The translations under genes were made by a program, and so were the position numbers. The notes under the pieces were generated by a model, which saw only the letters and a program-made list of their open reading frames with translations, did not search any database and was not told where the DNA came from. From a virus, in the IMG/VR virus record IMGVR_UViG_3300032315_001715, positions 388,800 to 452,799 of that record: a DNA stretch of 64,000 bases; one strand, 5' to 3'. Positions within the stretch are counted from its first letter, which is position 1. Each line of letters starts with the position of its first letter. Below are positions 7,778 to 14,929 of this stretch, one piece after another.

Positions 7778-9262
7778 TCATGCGACCGAATTCAGCAGGG
7801 TTGTGTAGGTTTTCATGTACGAGCTCGCAATGTTATTGGTCATCTTGGAATATTCGGTCCTGCCGATGGATCGCAGATTGTTCTTGTCAAAAAATTCATG
7901 ATTGTGTCCACGTCCCATTAGGTTTGCGACATCCCACGGGCTACATGTTAGATCCTTCCCGAGCTGTTCCAGCCGAGGTTTAAACTCATCGGCAACAAAC
8001 TTGATGGCATCCTTGCGATGCCAATTAGGCAAATGCCAAACGGTCCTGTCATCGTCTGGAAATGTGTATCCATGTTTTTCAAGCTCGAAGCTTAGCCTGC
8101 TAGGAGAAAGCATGTCCTTGGCCAACCACAACGGTGCTATACCGATGTGATACAGATCATTTTCCATGAACCAGTCGGCCCACGTTAGTATGTCTTCCTT
8201 GGTATCTCCAGGCAAGCCTGCTATGAATCCGACCTGTTGTCGGATCTGTCCTTTCCATATATCATGATATAAGTGTGGGATGTAAGTTCGAGCGTGCTTA
8301 CCACTCCAGCCCTTACCGACTGCCATCGATGCTTCAAGCCCCAGGCTTTCGATGCCATGATATGTGGATACCAGCCCGGATTCTTGCAGCATTATCGGAA
8401 CGTCGGGCATGCTTTGTAATAGATCGGCCCTGAGGAATGCTGCATATCGTATCTTGAACGGCAAAGACATTACCATTTCGTGCCAGGCTTGCATTTTTAT
8501 CATGGTGTCATTAAAGGTATCGCATATTATGACGTAGCTTGTTGTTTGCCATTTTTCATGATTATATAGGAGTTCTTGCTTGATCATTTCCATGCTGCGA
8601 AGGTAATCAAGTTTCTTTCTCCCGAGTAATGGATGGTTGCAAAACTTGCAGCTGAATATGCACCCCCGGCTGACCTCCAAGGGCAAGGTTTCTTTTGGTA
8701 ATATAGCATCATGCTCAGTAAATCGAAAATCATCGCATTCTATGTTGTACCTTACCTGATTTGGTTTTTTCCAAGAGATTCTCGACGATACGGTTTCTCT
8801 GATACCGACTGGGGCCGGCGTACCGAGCTTGAGATGCTCAAGGAGGTCTAGGAATATGTCCTCAGCGTATTCCTTGATGCTGCTATCAACGATACCCCAA
8901 TCCGGAAGCCAATTTGAGTTGAATCCTCCGATGATCACGTGTATCAATGGGTAATGAGACTTTATCACACGCATCGCTAAGTAAACATGATATGGAAGTA
9001 GGTGTTTTTGGCCGTCAGGCCATTGGTGCATTCTTTGCGATATGAATGTTGCACTTAGACCGAGTATCTTGGTGCTCGGGGTGATGAATCGATTAATGGA
9101 TGCTATTAGTTGGTTAGGTTCCATTCGAGCAACATGATCGATGATCTGAATGGTATGTCCGTGTTTTCTAACGAAATGGGCCAGCTTGTATGGCCCTATG
9201 TATCGATGTATTATTCCCGGTACATCGCCTTCAGCACCATTCGATAGTATGATTGCATCCAT
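7778..9262 (-). CDS. B12-binding radical SAM protein, copy 2
   Basis: A 494-residue paralogue of the gene at 5700-7190. It has an N-terminal cobalamin-type domain (YIGPYKLAHFVRKHGHTIQII; VIIGGFNSN), the radical SAM motif C201-x3-C205-x2-C208 in SRGCIFSCKFCNH, then YHGIESLGLEAS and GFIAGLPGDTKED. Both copies keep the cluster cysteines and the W-P-D-G segment after residue 80, so both appear functional. A TTAAATA box lies 7 nt before the ATG. A damaged tRNA-Ser lies directly upstream, with the second methyltransferase beyond it. Confidence 0.85.
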   Translation of the reverse strand: MDAIILSNGAEGDVPGIIHRYIGPYKLAHFVRKHGHTIQIIDHVARMEPNQLIASINRFITPSTKILGLSATFISQRMHQWPDGQKHLLPYHVYLAMRVIKSHYPLIHVIIGGFNSNWLPDWGIVDSSIKEYAEDIFLDLLEHLKLGTPAPVGIRETVSSRISWKKPNQVRYNIECDDFRFTEHDAILPKETLPLEVSRGCIFSCKFCNHPLLGRKKLDYLRSMEMIKQELLYNHEKWQTTSYVIICDTFNDTMIKMQAWHEMVMSLPFKIRYAAFLRADLLQSMPDVPIMLQESGLVSTYHGIESLGLEASMAVGKGWSGKHARTYIPHLYHDIWKGQIRQQVGFIAGLPGDTKEDILTWADWFMENDLYHIGIAPLWLAKDMLSPSRLSFELEKHGYTFPDDDRTVWHLPNWHRKDAIKFVADEFKPRLEQLGKDLTCSPWDVANLMGRGHNHEFFDKNNLRSIGRTEYSKMTNNIASSYMKTYTTLLNSVA

Positions 9263-9276
9263 TATGTACTATTTAA

Positions 9277-9366
9277 TGGCGGAAGGTAACAGAATCGAAC
9301 TGTCAACTGTATTAAAGTTAAGACGGTTTTCAAGACCGCATCGTCACCTCGGTGATCTGATGATCC
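9277..9366 (-). pseudogene. tRNA-Ser(TGA)-like gene with broken acceptor stem
   Basis: Has CCA, a good T-arm (TTCGATT), a long variable arm and a CTTGAAA anticodon loop. The 5' strand GGATCAT pairs at only about 4 of 7 positions with the 3' strand ACCTTCC. Likely a decayed tRNA-Ser from the same duplication. Confidence 0.6.
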
Positions 9367-9369
9367 TCA

Positions 9370-9423
9370 AGTGCCTCTGAGCATGCGCTCGGGCATTCCT
9401 AGTGGGATAAAATCATTTGATTG
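9370..9423. repeat. 53-bp direct repeat, copy 2
   Basis: Matches 7500-7556 almost base for base. Sits just downstream of the methyltransferase stop. Confidence 0.85.
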
Positions 9424-9434
9424 CAATTTTAACG

Positions 9435-10151
9435 CTATACTTCTTTCATGCGCTTTCGTAGATGTTCTATGTGTCGATTGTTAGAGGTGATGCGCATCAA
9501 TGTTGTGGACGGTTCCATCATCGGACCGCGTTTTGGCACCACGATGGCAAATCTGCCCCAAGGAGGGCAATAAATCGCCCGATTGCTACCCATCCTGGCT
9601 AATACCGATGCATTAATAACATCAGGCCAACTACTATTCCAGTCGTCTAACACGATCAAGCATTCGTCGTCGCCGAGGAATTTTTCTAAATCTCGCTGAG
9701 GAACTCCACCGTCATGTTGACCGTCGATAAACACCATGTTGATCGGTTCGGTTGGTAGATAATCGCCGCTGTCCATTTCTAAGATCTCGAGATTGGGTCG
9801 TTTGACCGCGCTGATCATTTTTTCCAAACACGGCCTCCATGACCCATGTGTCTTGGCCAATAATAGCATGTCTTCTAGAACGGTTCGGCTACCTTCCATG
9901 TTTTTATAAAGTCTAGGATTTTCGACAATATACGGGGATTGGTATGTAAATCTGTCAATCAGGGTTACCTTGACATTGTTGTTGCGGTTTGCAACGATCG
10001 AAAACGAGGATCGACCACACCAAGACCCAATCTCAACTATGTGACCGTTTGCTGGTACCTTTGACGTCAACCAACCGAGAAGCGACAGATCATAATCAGT
10101 TGGCCATCCGGGAATGTCTGGATCAATGAAAGGAAATGTTCTGAGATCCAT
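9435..10151 (-). CDS. Class I SAM-dependent methyltransferase, copy 2
   Basis: A 238-residue paralogue of the gene at 4433-5164. It has HIVEIGSWCGRSS (37-49), INMVFIDGQHDGG, CLIVLDDWNSSWPDVINA and a basic C-terminus. AGAAGGA lies 10 nt before the ATG and a GATAAATA box at 10189-10196 gives a short leader. With the radical SAM gene downstream it repeats the layout of copy 1. The acceptor is unknown. Confidence 0.8.
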   Translation of the reverse strand: MDLRTFPFIDPDIPGWPTDYDLSLLGWLTSKVPANGHIVEIGSWCGRSSFSIVANRNNNVKVTLIDRFTYQSPYIVENPRLYKNMEGSRTVLEDMLLLAKTHGSWRPCLEKMISAVKRPNLEILEMDSGDYLPTEPINMVFIDGQHDGGVPQRDLEKFLGDDECLIVLDDWNSSWPDVINASVLARMGSNRAIYCPPWGRFAIVVPKRGPMMEPSTTLMRITSNNRHIEHLRKRMKEV

Positions 10152-10188
10152 TGTGATCGTGGTCCTTCTAATAAAAGCAGTTGTTAAT

Positions 10189-10196
10189 TATTTATC
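10189..10196 (-). promoter_or_regulatory. Late promoter box
   Basis: GATAAATA, minus strand, about 37 nt before the methyltransferase copy 2 start. Confidence 0.5.
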
Positions 10197-10204
10197 CGGT
10201 ATGA

Positions 10205-10930
10205 TCACACCTGGACGATCTTTGCTCGCTCCATTATCTCTGGCCAATGTTTGGAATGGGGTCGGTGATCGCGGCACGGCCATGATAGGGCATATTTTCT
10301 GATCGCCGACTTCCAAACATCGACGATCATTATCGTTCTTGGTTTTAACCCAACATGGGCAGTGCCATGGAGAACATTAGCGTCATCAAATCCAAAAATA
10401 TCGCCGTCTTTCCACTGGTGCTTCCACCCCTCTATGTCAAACACGCAGCCGTTTGCTTCATCGAGGCACAGATGTAGCCTGATGTAGTTGTGATTCAGCC
10501 CCCAATGGTGATTTAATATTGATCCTGGATGTGAGATATTGAAGGTTACTGAACCGATAAAATCCTTGACCATACCGATGTACGATGTCATGAACGGCAT
10601 GCTCTCCGTCCAATATGTTGGGTTCCATCTAAGAGTTTCTTCTTCTTTCCAAGAGCTTGATTGTTTTTCGTTATCGTCCAACAGTGAATTCCGGATAAAC
10701 ATGCTGATACCGTCAAATCTTCCGTGATAAAGAGGTTTTTGAAATCGATGGGTGATGCCATTTGGCTTTGATATCGTCTGATCCGTCCAGGTATTTTTGG
10801 TTCGAACACCTTTTTTAATCAAATAACTCCAAAGCTCATCGCGTATCCGCGTCCAATTTTCAGTCAAAGGATTGATAATGGGATTGTTGGTAAATCTAAT
10901 ATACGGCGATTCTGTCAAATGCATTGCCAT
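10205..10930 (-). CDS. Aspartyl/asparaginyl beta-hydroxylase-like 2OG-Fe(II) oxygenase
   Basis: About 241 residues from ATG at 10930 (the frame is open to 10984). It has the family signature HHWGLNHNYIRLHLCL, then WKDGDIFGFDDANVLHGTAH and R in KPRTIMIVD: the Fe-binding histidines and the Arg that holds 2-oxoglutarate in the Asp/Asn hydroxylase fold. I chose 10930 because a GATAAATA box lies at 10956-10963 inside the longer frame and AGAGGA precedes this ATG. These enzymes hydroxylate protein side chains; phage targets are unknown. It is one of four 2OG oxygenases among the tRNA genes. The longer start at 10984 remains possible. Confidence 0.75.
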   Translation of the reverse strand: MAMHLTESPYIRFTNNPIINPLTENWTRIRDELWSYLIKKGVRTKNTWTDQTISKPNGITHRFQKPLYHGRFDGISMFIRNSLLDDNEKQSSSWKEEETLRWNPTYWTESMPFMTSYIGMVKDFIGSVTFNISHPGSILNHHWGLNHNYIRLHLCLDEANGCVFDIEGWKHQWKDGDIFGFDDANVLHGTAHVGLKPRTIMIVDVWKSAIRKYALSWPCRDHRPHSKHWPEIMERAKIVQV

Positions 10931-10955
10931 CAGAACTGATCCTCTGTTATCATGA

Positions 10956-10963
10956 TATTTATC
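10956..10963 (-). promoter_or_regulatory. Late promoter box
   Basis: GATAAATA, minus strand. It lies between a tRNA 3' end and the preferred start at 10930, which is why that start was chosen. Confidence 0.5.
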
Positions 10964-10984
10964 TGACGGCTGCCCTAACTTCAT

Positions 10985-11060
10985 TGGTGCTCCCGCCCGG
11001 ACTCAAACTGGGTTCTGAGGTTTACGCAAACCCCTGCATCACCATATATGCTTTGAGAGC
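10985..11060 (-). tRNA. tRNA-Thr-like with an 8-nt anticodon loop
   Basis: Acceptor GCTCTCA/CGGGAGC (one A-C mismatch), A73, CCA, D-arm GCAT/ATGC, T-loop TTTGAGT. The only fully paired 5-bp anticodon stem, GGGGT/ACCTC, leaves an 8-nt loop TTGCGTAA. The body resembles the tRNA-Thr(GGU) at 11866. Read as CGT with one extra G it would be Thr(CGU); read as a four-base anticodon it would be GCGT. Confidence 0.6.
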
Positions 11061-11075
11061 TTGATCTGATTTTTC

Positions 11076-11843
11076 TTATAGGAGGCTTATCAGTGTATTA
11101 ATACCCTCAACGGCCGTGTGCGACATGCTAACATCATGTCTACGATTGACCTTGCTCTCATATGGATTGATCCGTATCAACGTTGACGTCCGTTCTTCGG
11201 CGATGTAACGTATGGATGGTATCACCGTGCCGGCACCTATCTCAATACCCAGCACGCTCATCCTGGGTTCCATCCATCTGCGGAAACGATCCTCTCCGAG
11301 ATCTATGTTGGTCCAAACCATGCTTGGATCGCTAAACATCAGAACGTTGGGCCTCAAGGACTGCTGGCACCGAGCGCACCTAGGGATCTCATCGATCGAT
11401 GACAGGGTTGCAGTAAATCTTGGCATCGGTTGCAGTTGTCTCGTGCATGGCTGCTTGCATTGTGCATGCCGTAGATCGCCGTGTATCTCGTAAATGCGAG
11501 CAGGATCATATCCGGCCATGTGGAAATGCCCGTCAACATTGCTGGTCACCACGAAATAATCCTTGCCATGCTGGTTCACGGCATCGAGCAACCTGGTGTA
11601 ACCAGCATGGGGTTTGGTGTGACCATAGGCCAGCATGCGGCTTATGTAAAAATTCCAGGAGGCCAATGGATCGTCGTCAAATCCCCTAGCGGTTGCCAGG
11701 GATATGAAATCCTCCTTGGCCTTGGTCCACATGCCATTGCTTCCACGGAAATCAGGCAATCCGCTATCAACGCTCATTCCGGCTCCGGCAAGTATGAGGA
11801 TACCATCTGCTGAATGGAACAAGCTTGAAATGTAATCTTGCAT
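11076..11843 (-). CDS. Sir2-family NAD-dependent protein deacylase (sirtuin)
   Basis: A 255-residue single-domain sirtuin. NAD-binding GAGMSVDSGLPDFRG (20-34; the usual Ile is Met), TSNVDGHFH (98-106, a variant of TQNxDxLH), catalytic His119 in YEIHG, and zinc cysteines C127, C131, C154 and C157. The C-terminal VLGIEIGAGTV and RINPYE fit the small domain and NAD pocket. Sirtuins remove acyl groups from lysine and consume NAD, giving O-acyl-ADP-ribose. In phages possible roles are control of host proteins or interference with NAD-based defence; this is inference. AAAGGT lies 9 nt before the ATG. A macro domain gene at 33954 could process its product. Confidence 0.9.
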   Translation of the reverse strand: MQDYISSLFHSADGILILAGAGMSVDSGLPDFRGSNGMWTKAKEDFISLATARGFDDDPLASWNFYISRMLAYGHTKPHAGYTRLLDAVNQHGKDYFVVTSNVDGHFHMAGYDPARIYEIHGDLRHAQCKQPCTRQLQPMPRFTATLSSIDEIPRCARCQQSLRPNVLMFSDPSMVWTNIDLGEDRFRRWMEPRMSVLGIEIGAGTVIPSIRYIAEERTSTLIRINPYESKVNRRHDVSMSHTAVEGINTLISLL

Positions 11844-11865
11844 TATCTCGACCTTTGCTTATCTA

Positions 11866-11940
11866 TGGTGCTCCCACCCGGACTTGCGCCGAGCTCAATC
11901 CCATACCAAGGGATCACATCGCTGTCTATGCTTTGGGAGC
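11866..11940 (-). tRNA. tRNA-Thr (anticodon GGT)
   Basis: Acceptor GCTCCCA/TGGGAGC, A73, CCA, anticodon loop TTGGTAT on ATCCC/GGGAT. The T-loop is CGCAAGT, lacking T54 and T55. Confidence 0.85.
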
Positions 11941-11944
11941 AAAC

Positions 11945-12114
11945 TGGTGCCGGATGAGGGATTTGAACCCCCGACCTTCGGTTTTTCTTGGACTTGCGGG
12001 CTTTAGGCCTTCTGTCCTTCATGGACGTACACAGAAGTAAATTCTCTGCACGGCTCCTGAGATGTTACCCATCACGGAAACAAAACCGCTGCACTACCAC
12101 TGTGCTAACCCGGC
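11945..12114 (-). tRNA. tRNA-Thr (anticodon TGT) interrupted by a 95-nt insertion
   Basis: Acceptor GCCGGGT/ATCCGGC, A73, CCA, good D-arm and canonical T-arm. The anticodon arm is split: 5' part GCGGT-TTTGT, 3' part AA-ACCGA, with 11985-12079 between them. Removal restores a 7-nt loop TTTGTAA (Thr). The insertion ends CCAAGAA, like the insertions in the Asn and Lys genes. Without RNA data, splicing is unproven; a Ser reading is disfavoured by the short variable loop. Confidence 0.65.
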
Positions 12115-12120
12115 ATATCC

Positions 12121-12196
12121 TGGTGGAGCATGTCGGATCTGCCCCGACGGCCTCTGCCATGCCATGACAGCGCTCTCCTAACTGAGCCAATGCCCC
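12121..12196 (-). tRNA. tRNA-Ala (anticodon GGC)
   Basis: Acceptor GGGGCAT/ATGCTCC, A73, CCA, anticodon loop ATGGCAT. T-stem GTCGG/CCGAC closes the non-canonical loop GGCAGAT (G54, C56, G58). Confidence 0.85.
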
Positions 12197-12219
12197 AAGA
12201 AACAATTATTGCAGGCTAC

Positions 12220-12804
12220 TTATCTCCTGTCAACCACAAATGGGTTGAATATGTCGATTGCTTGGTCCCACTGGACCAATTCGTTGGTGCTGCGGTGCTT
12301 GAGGACCAAGCTCATGCACCATCGTCCCTCGTCTGTATCATTAACGATGTTGTGTGGACCTCCAACGTTGACCAAGCTTGGCTGGCCGATGTTGGCCGAC
12401 CATGCCATGTCGCAATCAGCCGGATCCCAGCGGTAGTATTCCGTTCCTATCCGTGTCTTGGCCGTGGTGTATCCTAGACCACCTTTGTTATCATTGTACC
12501 AACACATGCGACTGCTGGCAGCACCGTAGGCCCAGTTCAGCTTGACATGCTCGTCAAGCCTGGAACCATCGGCATGTATGGCGGTTGACCATCTAGGCGC
12601 TGTGTAAAAGATCTCTGCATGATGAACCATGATACCACGCAGTGCAAGCCATCCGTGTATGCGAGGATCAATCTTCTCGACCGGTAGATTCCATATCGTG
12701 GATTTTTGTGGTAGTCCGAACGATTTGATGCCATCCATGGCGTACGTCGTTGCGGTAAATCCGATGCCGATGATCCGTTCATATCTGTTTTTTATCATCG
12801 GCAT
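12220..12804 (-). CDS. 2OG-Fe(II) oxygenase-like protein
   Basis: A 194-residue protein with the jelly-roll iron site IHADG (76-80), KLNWAYGAASSRMCWY, and SLVNVGGPHNIVN followed by RWCMSL, where the second His and the Arg bind iron and 2-oxoglutarate. It is a paralogue of the gene at 14930-15502, which shares the (H)xDG, NW(A/I)YGAxxSRM(C/V)W, NVGxPHxVxN and RWCxS blocks. The family is common in T4-like phages of aquatic bacteria; substrates are mostly unknown. It lies between tRNA-Ala(GGC) and tRNA-Ala(TGC). Confidence 0.75.
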   Translation of the reverse strand: MPMIKNRYERIIGIGFTATTYAMDGIKSFGLPQKSTIWNLPVEKIDPRIHGWLALRGIMVHHAEIFYTAPRWSTAIHADGSRLDEHVKLNWAYGAASSRMCWYNDNKGGLGYTTAKTRIGTEYYRWDPADCDMAWSANIGQPSLVNVGGPHNIVNDTDEGRWCMSLVLKHRSTNELVQWDQAIDIFNPFVVDRR

Positions 12805-12818
12805 CGGACATTTAAATT

Positions 12819-12894
12819 TGGTGGAGCCTATCGGGATCGAACCGATGACCTGAAGCTTGCAAAGCTACTGCTCTCCCATCTGAGCTAAGACCCC
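12819..12894 (-). tRNA. tRNA-Ala (anticodon TGC), canonical copy
   Basis: Acceptor GGGGTCT/AGGCTCC (one G-U and wobble positions), A73, CCA, anticodon loop TTTGCAA, T-loop TTCGATC. A GTTAAATA box ends 9 nt upstream. A second Ala(TGC) with an odd T-loop is at 25314. Confidence 0.88.
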
Positions 12895-12986
12895 ATTTGC
12901 TTTTATTTAACTTCGCTAGAAGTGTCTGTCAACCCCCTCCTGCGTGATTTCGTCCGGTAATCTGGCAATATTATTGAATCGACAGA

Positions 12987-13616
12987 TTATCTAGAGTCGG
13001 TAACCGTGTAGTTATTAATCAACAAATGCATTCTGGGTTTATCGCCGTCGTTTTTAAACGTATGGGCTATGCGATTAGCTTCAACCTTCCAAACGCGCCC
13101 GTCGGCAGGCATGTGCAGCTTGGTTTTGTTGCCATTGTGATCAAATACCCAATGGCAATCCGGATTGGTAAAAACAGCCACATGGTATCGTTCGGCCACA
13201 TGCAGATCCTTGTGCATGGGATATTGACGACGCGAACCTAACCAGGTTAGCTGGCATCTTCCAACAAACGGCTGCCGTAATCCGAACGTGGAAACATCAG
13301 TTAACACCTGTCCTAGATAGAGATCCTTGATCTCGTCGAGCATTTCGGTAAAATCAATCTCCTTGATACCGTGTTCACGTAATTCCGAGTGGCTTTTTTG
13401 CCATAGATGCCATCTATCTGACCCCTGCAATCCTGGTATATGGGTAAGATTGATGGAGTATCCAAACCATCGTTCAACACTGCAAACATGATTGATCCAA
13501 TCAAGGGATATGTCCAATCGATCAAGCAGGGTCATCACGCTATCGCACAATCTCTGATGGTCGACGACGTAATCAATCGGATAACAAAAGTTTGGTATTG
13601 AGGTGACGGTTTGCAT
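12987..13616 (-). CDS. Aspartyl/asparaginyl hydroxylase-like 2OG oxygenase
   Basis: A 209-residue protein. The C-terminal half has YPMHKDLHVAERYHVAVF (H-x-D iron site), a Trp/Phe-rich strand, MPADGRVWKVEANRIAHTFKN (distal His) and KPRMHLLIN (2OG-binding Arg). The N-terminal half (LDWINHVCSVERWFGYS) has no motif I know. It is related to the 10205 gene only at the level of the fold. AGGAGA lies 4 nt before the start region. The substrate is unknown. Confidence 0.7.
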   Translation of the reverse strand: MQTVTSIPNFCYPIDYVVDHQRLCDSVMTLLDRLDISLDWINHVCSVERWFGYSINLTHIPGLQGSDRWHLWQKSHSELREHGIKEIDFTEMLDEIKDLYLGQVLTDVSTFGLRQPFVGRCQLTWLGSRRQYPMHKDLHVAERYHVAVFTNPDCHWVFDHNGNKTKLHMPADGRVWKVEANRIAHTFKNDGDKPRMHLLINNYTVTDSR

Positions 13617-13634
13617 GCATGATTCTCCTAAAAA

Positions 13635-13724
13635 TGGCGGAACGGGTGGGATTCGAACCCACGGTACCTGTTAGGGTACGCACAGTTAGCAACCGTGTGC
13701 CTTCAGCCTCTCGGCCACCGTTCC
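13635..13724 (-). tRNA. tRNA-Ser (anticodon GCT), canonical copy
   Basis: Class II: acceptor GGAACGG/CCGTTCC, G73, CCA, anticodon stem CACGG/CTGTG with loop TTGCTAA, long variable arm, T-loop TTCGAAT. A TTAAATA box lies about 8 nt upstream. Confidence 0.93.
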
Positions 13725-13735
13725 GTATCACTTAT

Positions 13736-14356
13736 TTAATAAAGATCCTTGATCTTTTCAAGAATCGATTTCATCTCAACAACGTCGCTGTGCTTGGTGA
13801 TGCTCACGGCATTGTCCATGTGTCGGTGCATCTTGGCTCGACGCTCGTCCATGATCAAATCAAACAGCGCATTGTTGAGGTTAAATCGGTCATCAAGCAT
13901 GCGGATGATCCGTCCGTTTGGCAATAGTATGTCCCGCACGCTTTCAACGTAGCGATAAGCTGATTCAGCGTCCATGCCATGTTGTACCATGATGCCGATG
14001 GCAGCAGCGGTGCTGCGGCTGAGACCTTGATGGCAATGCACCAACAACCGATCGCCAGCTTGCAGGTTCTTGGAAAAATCAAGAATGGCATCAAGGTGTT
14101 GTTCATTTGGCAGCACCCACTCGTCCCTCAATTGGCTTTCAACATCATGGAGATGAATGACTAGATGGTTCTCGCAGGTAAACGGCAAGTTTACACCCGG
14201 ATCCACCATGCTGATGGTGTGCGTGGGCCAGCCATTGTGGGCCCACCTGCCCGCTTCGAATATACCGCCAATCTTTAATTCAAACATGCACGCCCCCGGT
14301 GAAATGATGCAGGGTATTACCAGCGTTAAGTCTGCGAGCTGGAGGAGTTTGACCAA
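13736..14356 (-). CDS. Dual-specificity-type protein phosphatase, copy 1
   Basis: A 206-residue protein with the CX5R signature LLVHCHQGLSRSTAA (Cys about 110, Arg about 116), an Asp-rich loop FSKNLQAGD before it and an AYRYVESVRDILLPN segment, all typical of tyrosine/dual-specificity phosphatases. Translation can start at TTG 14356, preceded by GGAGG at 4 nt, or at ATG 14287, which lacks a good ribosome site; I prefer TTG. A second phosphatase of similar design is at 18684-19184. Both lie between tRNA genes. The substrate could be a host phosphoprotein or an RNA or nucleotide phosphate; this is open. Confidence 0.8.
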   Translation of the reverse strand: MVKLLQLADLTLVIPCIISPGACMFELKIGGIFEAGRWAHNGWPTHTISMVDPGVNLPFTCENHLVIHLHDVESQLRDEWVLPNEQHLDAILDFSKNLQAGDRLLVHCHQGLSRSTAAAIGIMVQHGMDAESAYRYVESVRDILLPNGRIIRMLDDRFNLNNALFDLIMDERRAKMHRHMDNAVSITKHSDVVEMKSILEKIKDLY

Positions 14357-14377
14357 TGCACCTCCAAAGGTTCCTCG

Positions 14378-14563
14378 TTAGGCCTGGACGACCTTGAGCT
14401 GGTATCCACATGCAACCAGCCAGATGTTGAGATTTTCCATGACCTCTTCCGGGCTGCGGTTTTCCCAGTTCATGCTCACGCATCTAATATCCTCGCTGGA
14501 ACTGCGTTCCCGTGCGTTGTAGCTTACGTTCCAGCTTTCGTTTACTTGCTTGTTCTTGGCCAT
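14378..14563 (-). CDS. Small conserved-looking protein, unknown function
   Basis: A 61-residue protein starting at ATG 14563, with AAGGA 6 nt upstream; the longer frame overlaps a tRNA and is rejected. It is mostly polar at the N-terminus (MAKNKQVNESWNVSYNARER), ending ENLNIWLVACGYQLKVVQA. No membrane segment and no motif I recognise. It lies 21 nt upstream of the phosphatase and is probably cotranscribed with it. Confidence 0.6.
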   Translation of the reverse strand: MAKNKQVNESWNVSYNARERSSSEDIRCVSMNWENRSPEEVMENLNIWLVACGYQLKVVQA

Positions 14564-14589
14564 GTGTTTTCCTTGTTTTTTTTGAAAAT

Positions 14590-14707
14590 TGGCTCCTTCT
14601 GCTGGACTCGAACCAGCAACCACCTGATTAATCTTGGACCTGATGGAGTTGCACCATCCAATCTATTGATCCCACAGTCAGGGGCTCTACCATTGAGCTA
14701 AGAAGGA
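14590..14707 (-). tRNA. tRNA-Asn (anticodon GTT) interrupted by a 43-nt insertion
   Basis: Without 14631-14673 this is a perfect tRNA-Asn: acceptor TCCTTCT/AGAAGGA, G73, CCA, D-arm GCTC/GAGC, anticodon CCTGA-CTGTTAA-TCAGG, T-arm GCTGG-TTCGAGT-CCAGC. The insertion falls between anticodon bases 35 and 36, contains a T-arm-like hairpin (GATGG-TGCAACT-CCATC) and ends CCAAGAT. GGATC near its start pairs with GGTCC near its end. Confidence 0.8.
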
Positions 14708-14714
14708 ATAAAAC

Positions 14715-14791
14715 TGGAGTTGTGGGAGGCGCTCGCATCCTCGAATACCTGTTTTGCAGACAGGGCCATTACTATCTCTGGTCACCACAAC
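14715..14791 (-). tRNA. tRNA-Cys (anticodon GCA), divergent copy
   Basis: Acceptor GTTGTGG/CCACAAC, T73, CCA, anticodon CCTGT-CTGCAAA-ACAGG. T-loop TGCGAGC with a weak stem; D-arm irregular. Paired with a canonical tRNA-Cys next to it. Confidence 0.75.
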
Positions 14792-14797
14792 ATAACT

Positions 14798-14871
14798 TGG
14801 AGTTCGGAGAGGGAATTGAACCCCCGTGGCGGGTTTTGCAGACCCGTGCCTAACCACTCGGCCACCCGAAC
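14798..14871 (-). tRNA. tRNA-Cys (anticodon GCA), canonical copy
   Basis: Acceptor GTTCGGG/TCCGAAC, T73, CCA, anticodon CGGGT-CTGCAAA-ACCCG, T-loop TTCAATT. Confidence 0.93.
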
Positions 14872-14929
14872 ATTTAACTGATTCTAACATGACATTTATA
14901 GTGGTCTTTTTCCCATAAAGCAACCAACA

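Noticed and set aside
10931-10984. N-terminal extension of the Asp/Asn hydroxylase-like protein to 10984
   Set aside because: It would contain the late promoter box and start directly at a tRNA 3' end; the ATG at 10930 fits better.
11985-12079. Group I intron in tRNA-Thr
   Set aside because: At 95 nt it is too short, and I could not find the conserved core helices or the expected exon ends. The same holds for the 43- and 50-nt insertions.
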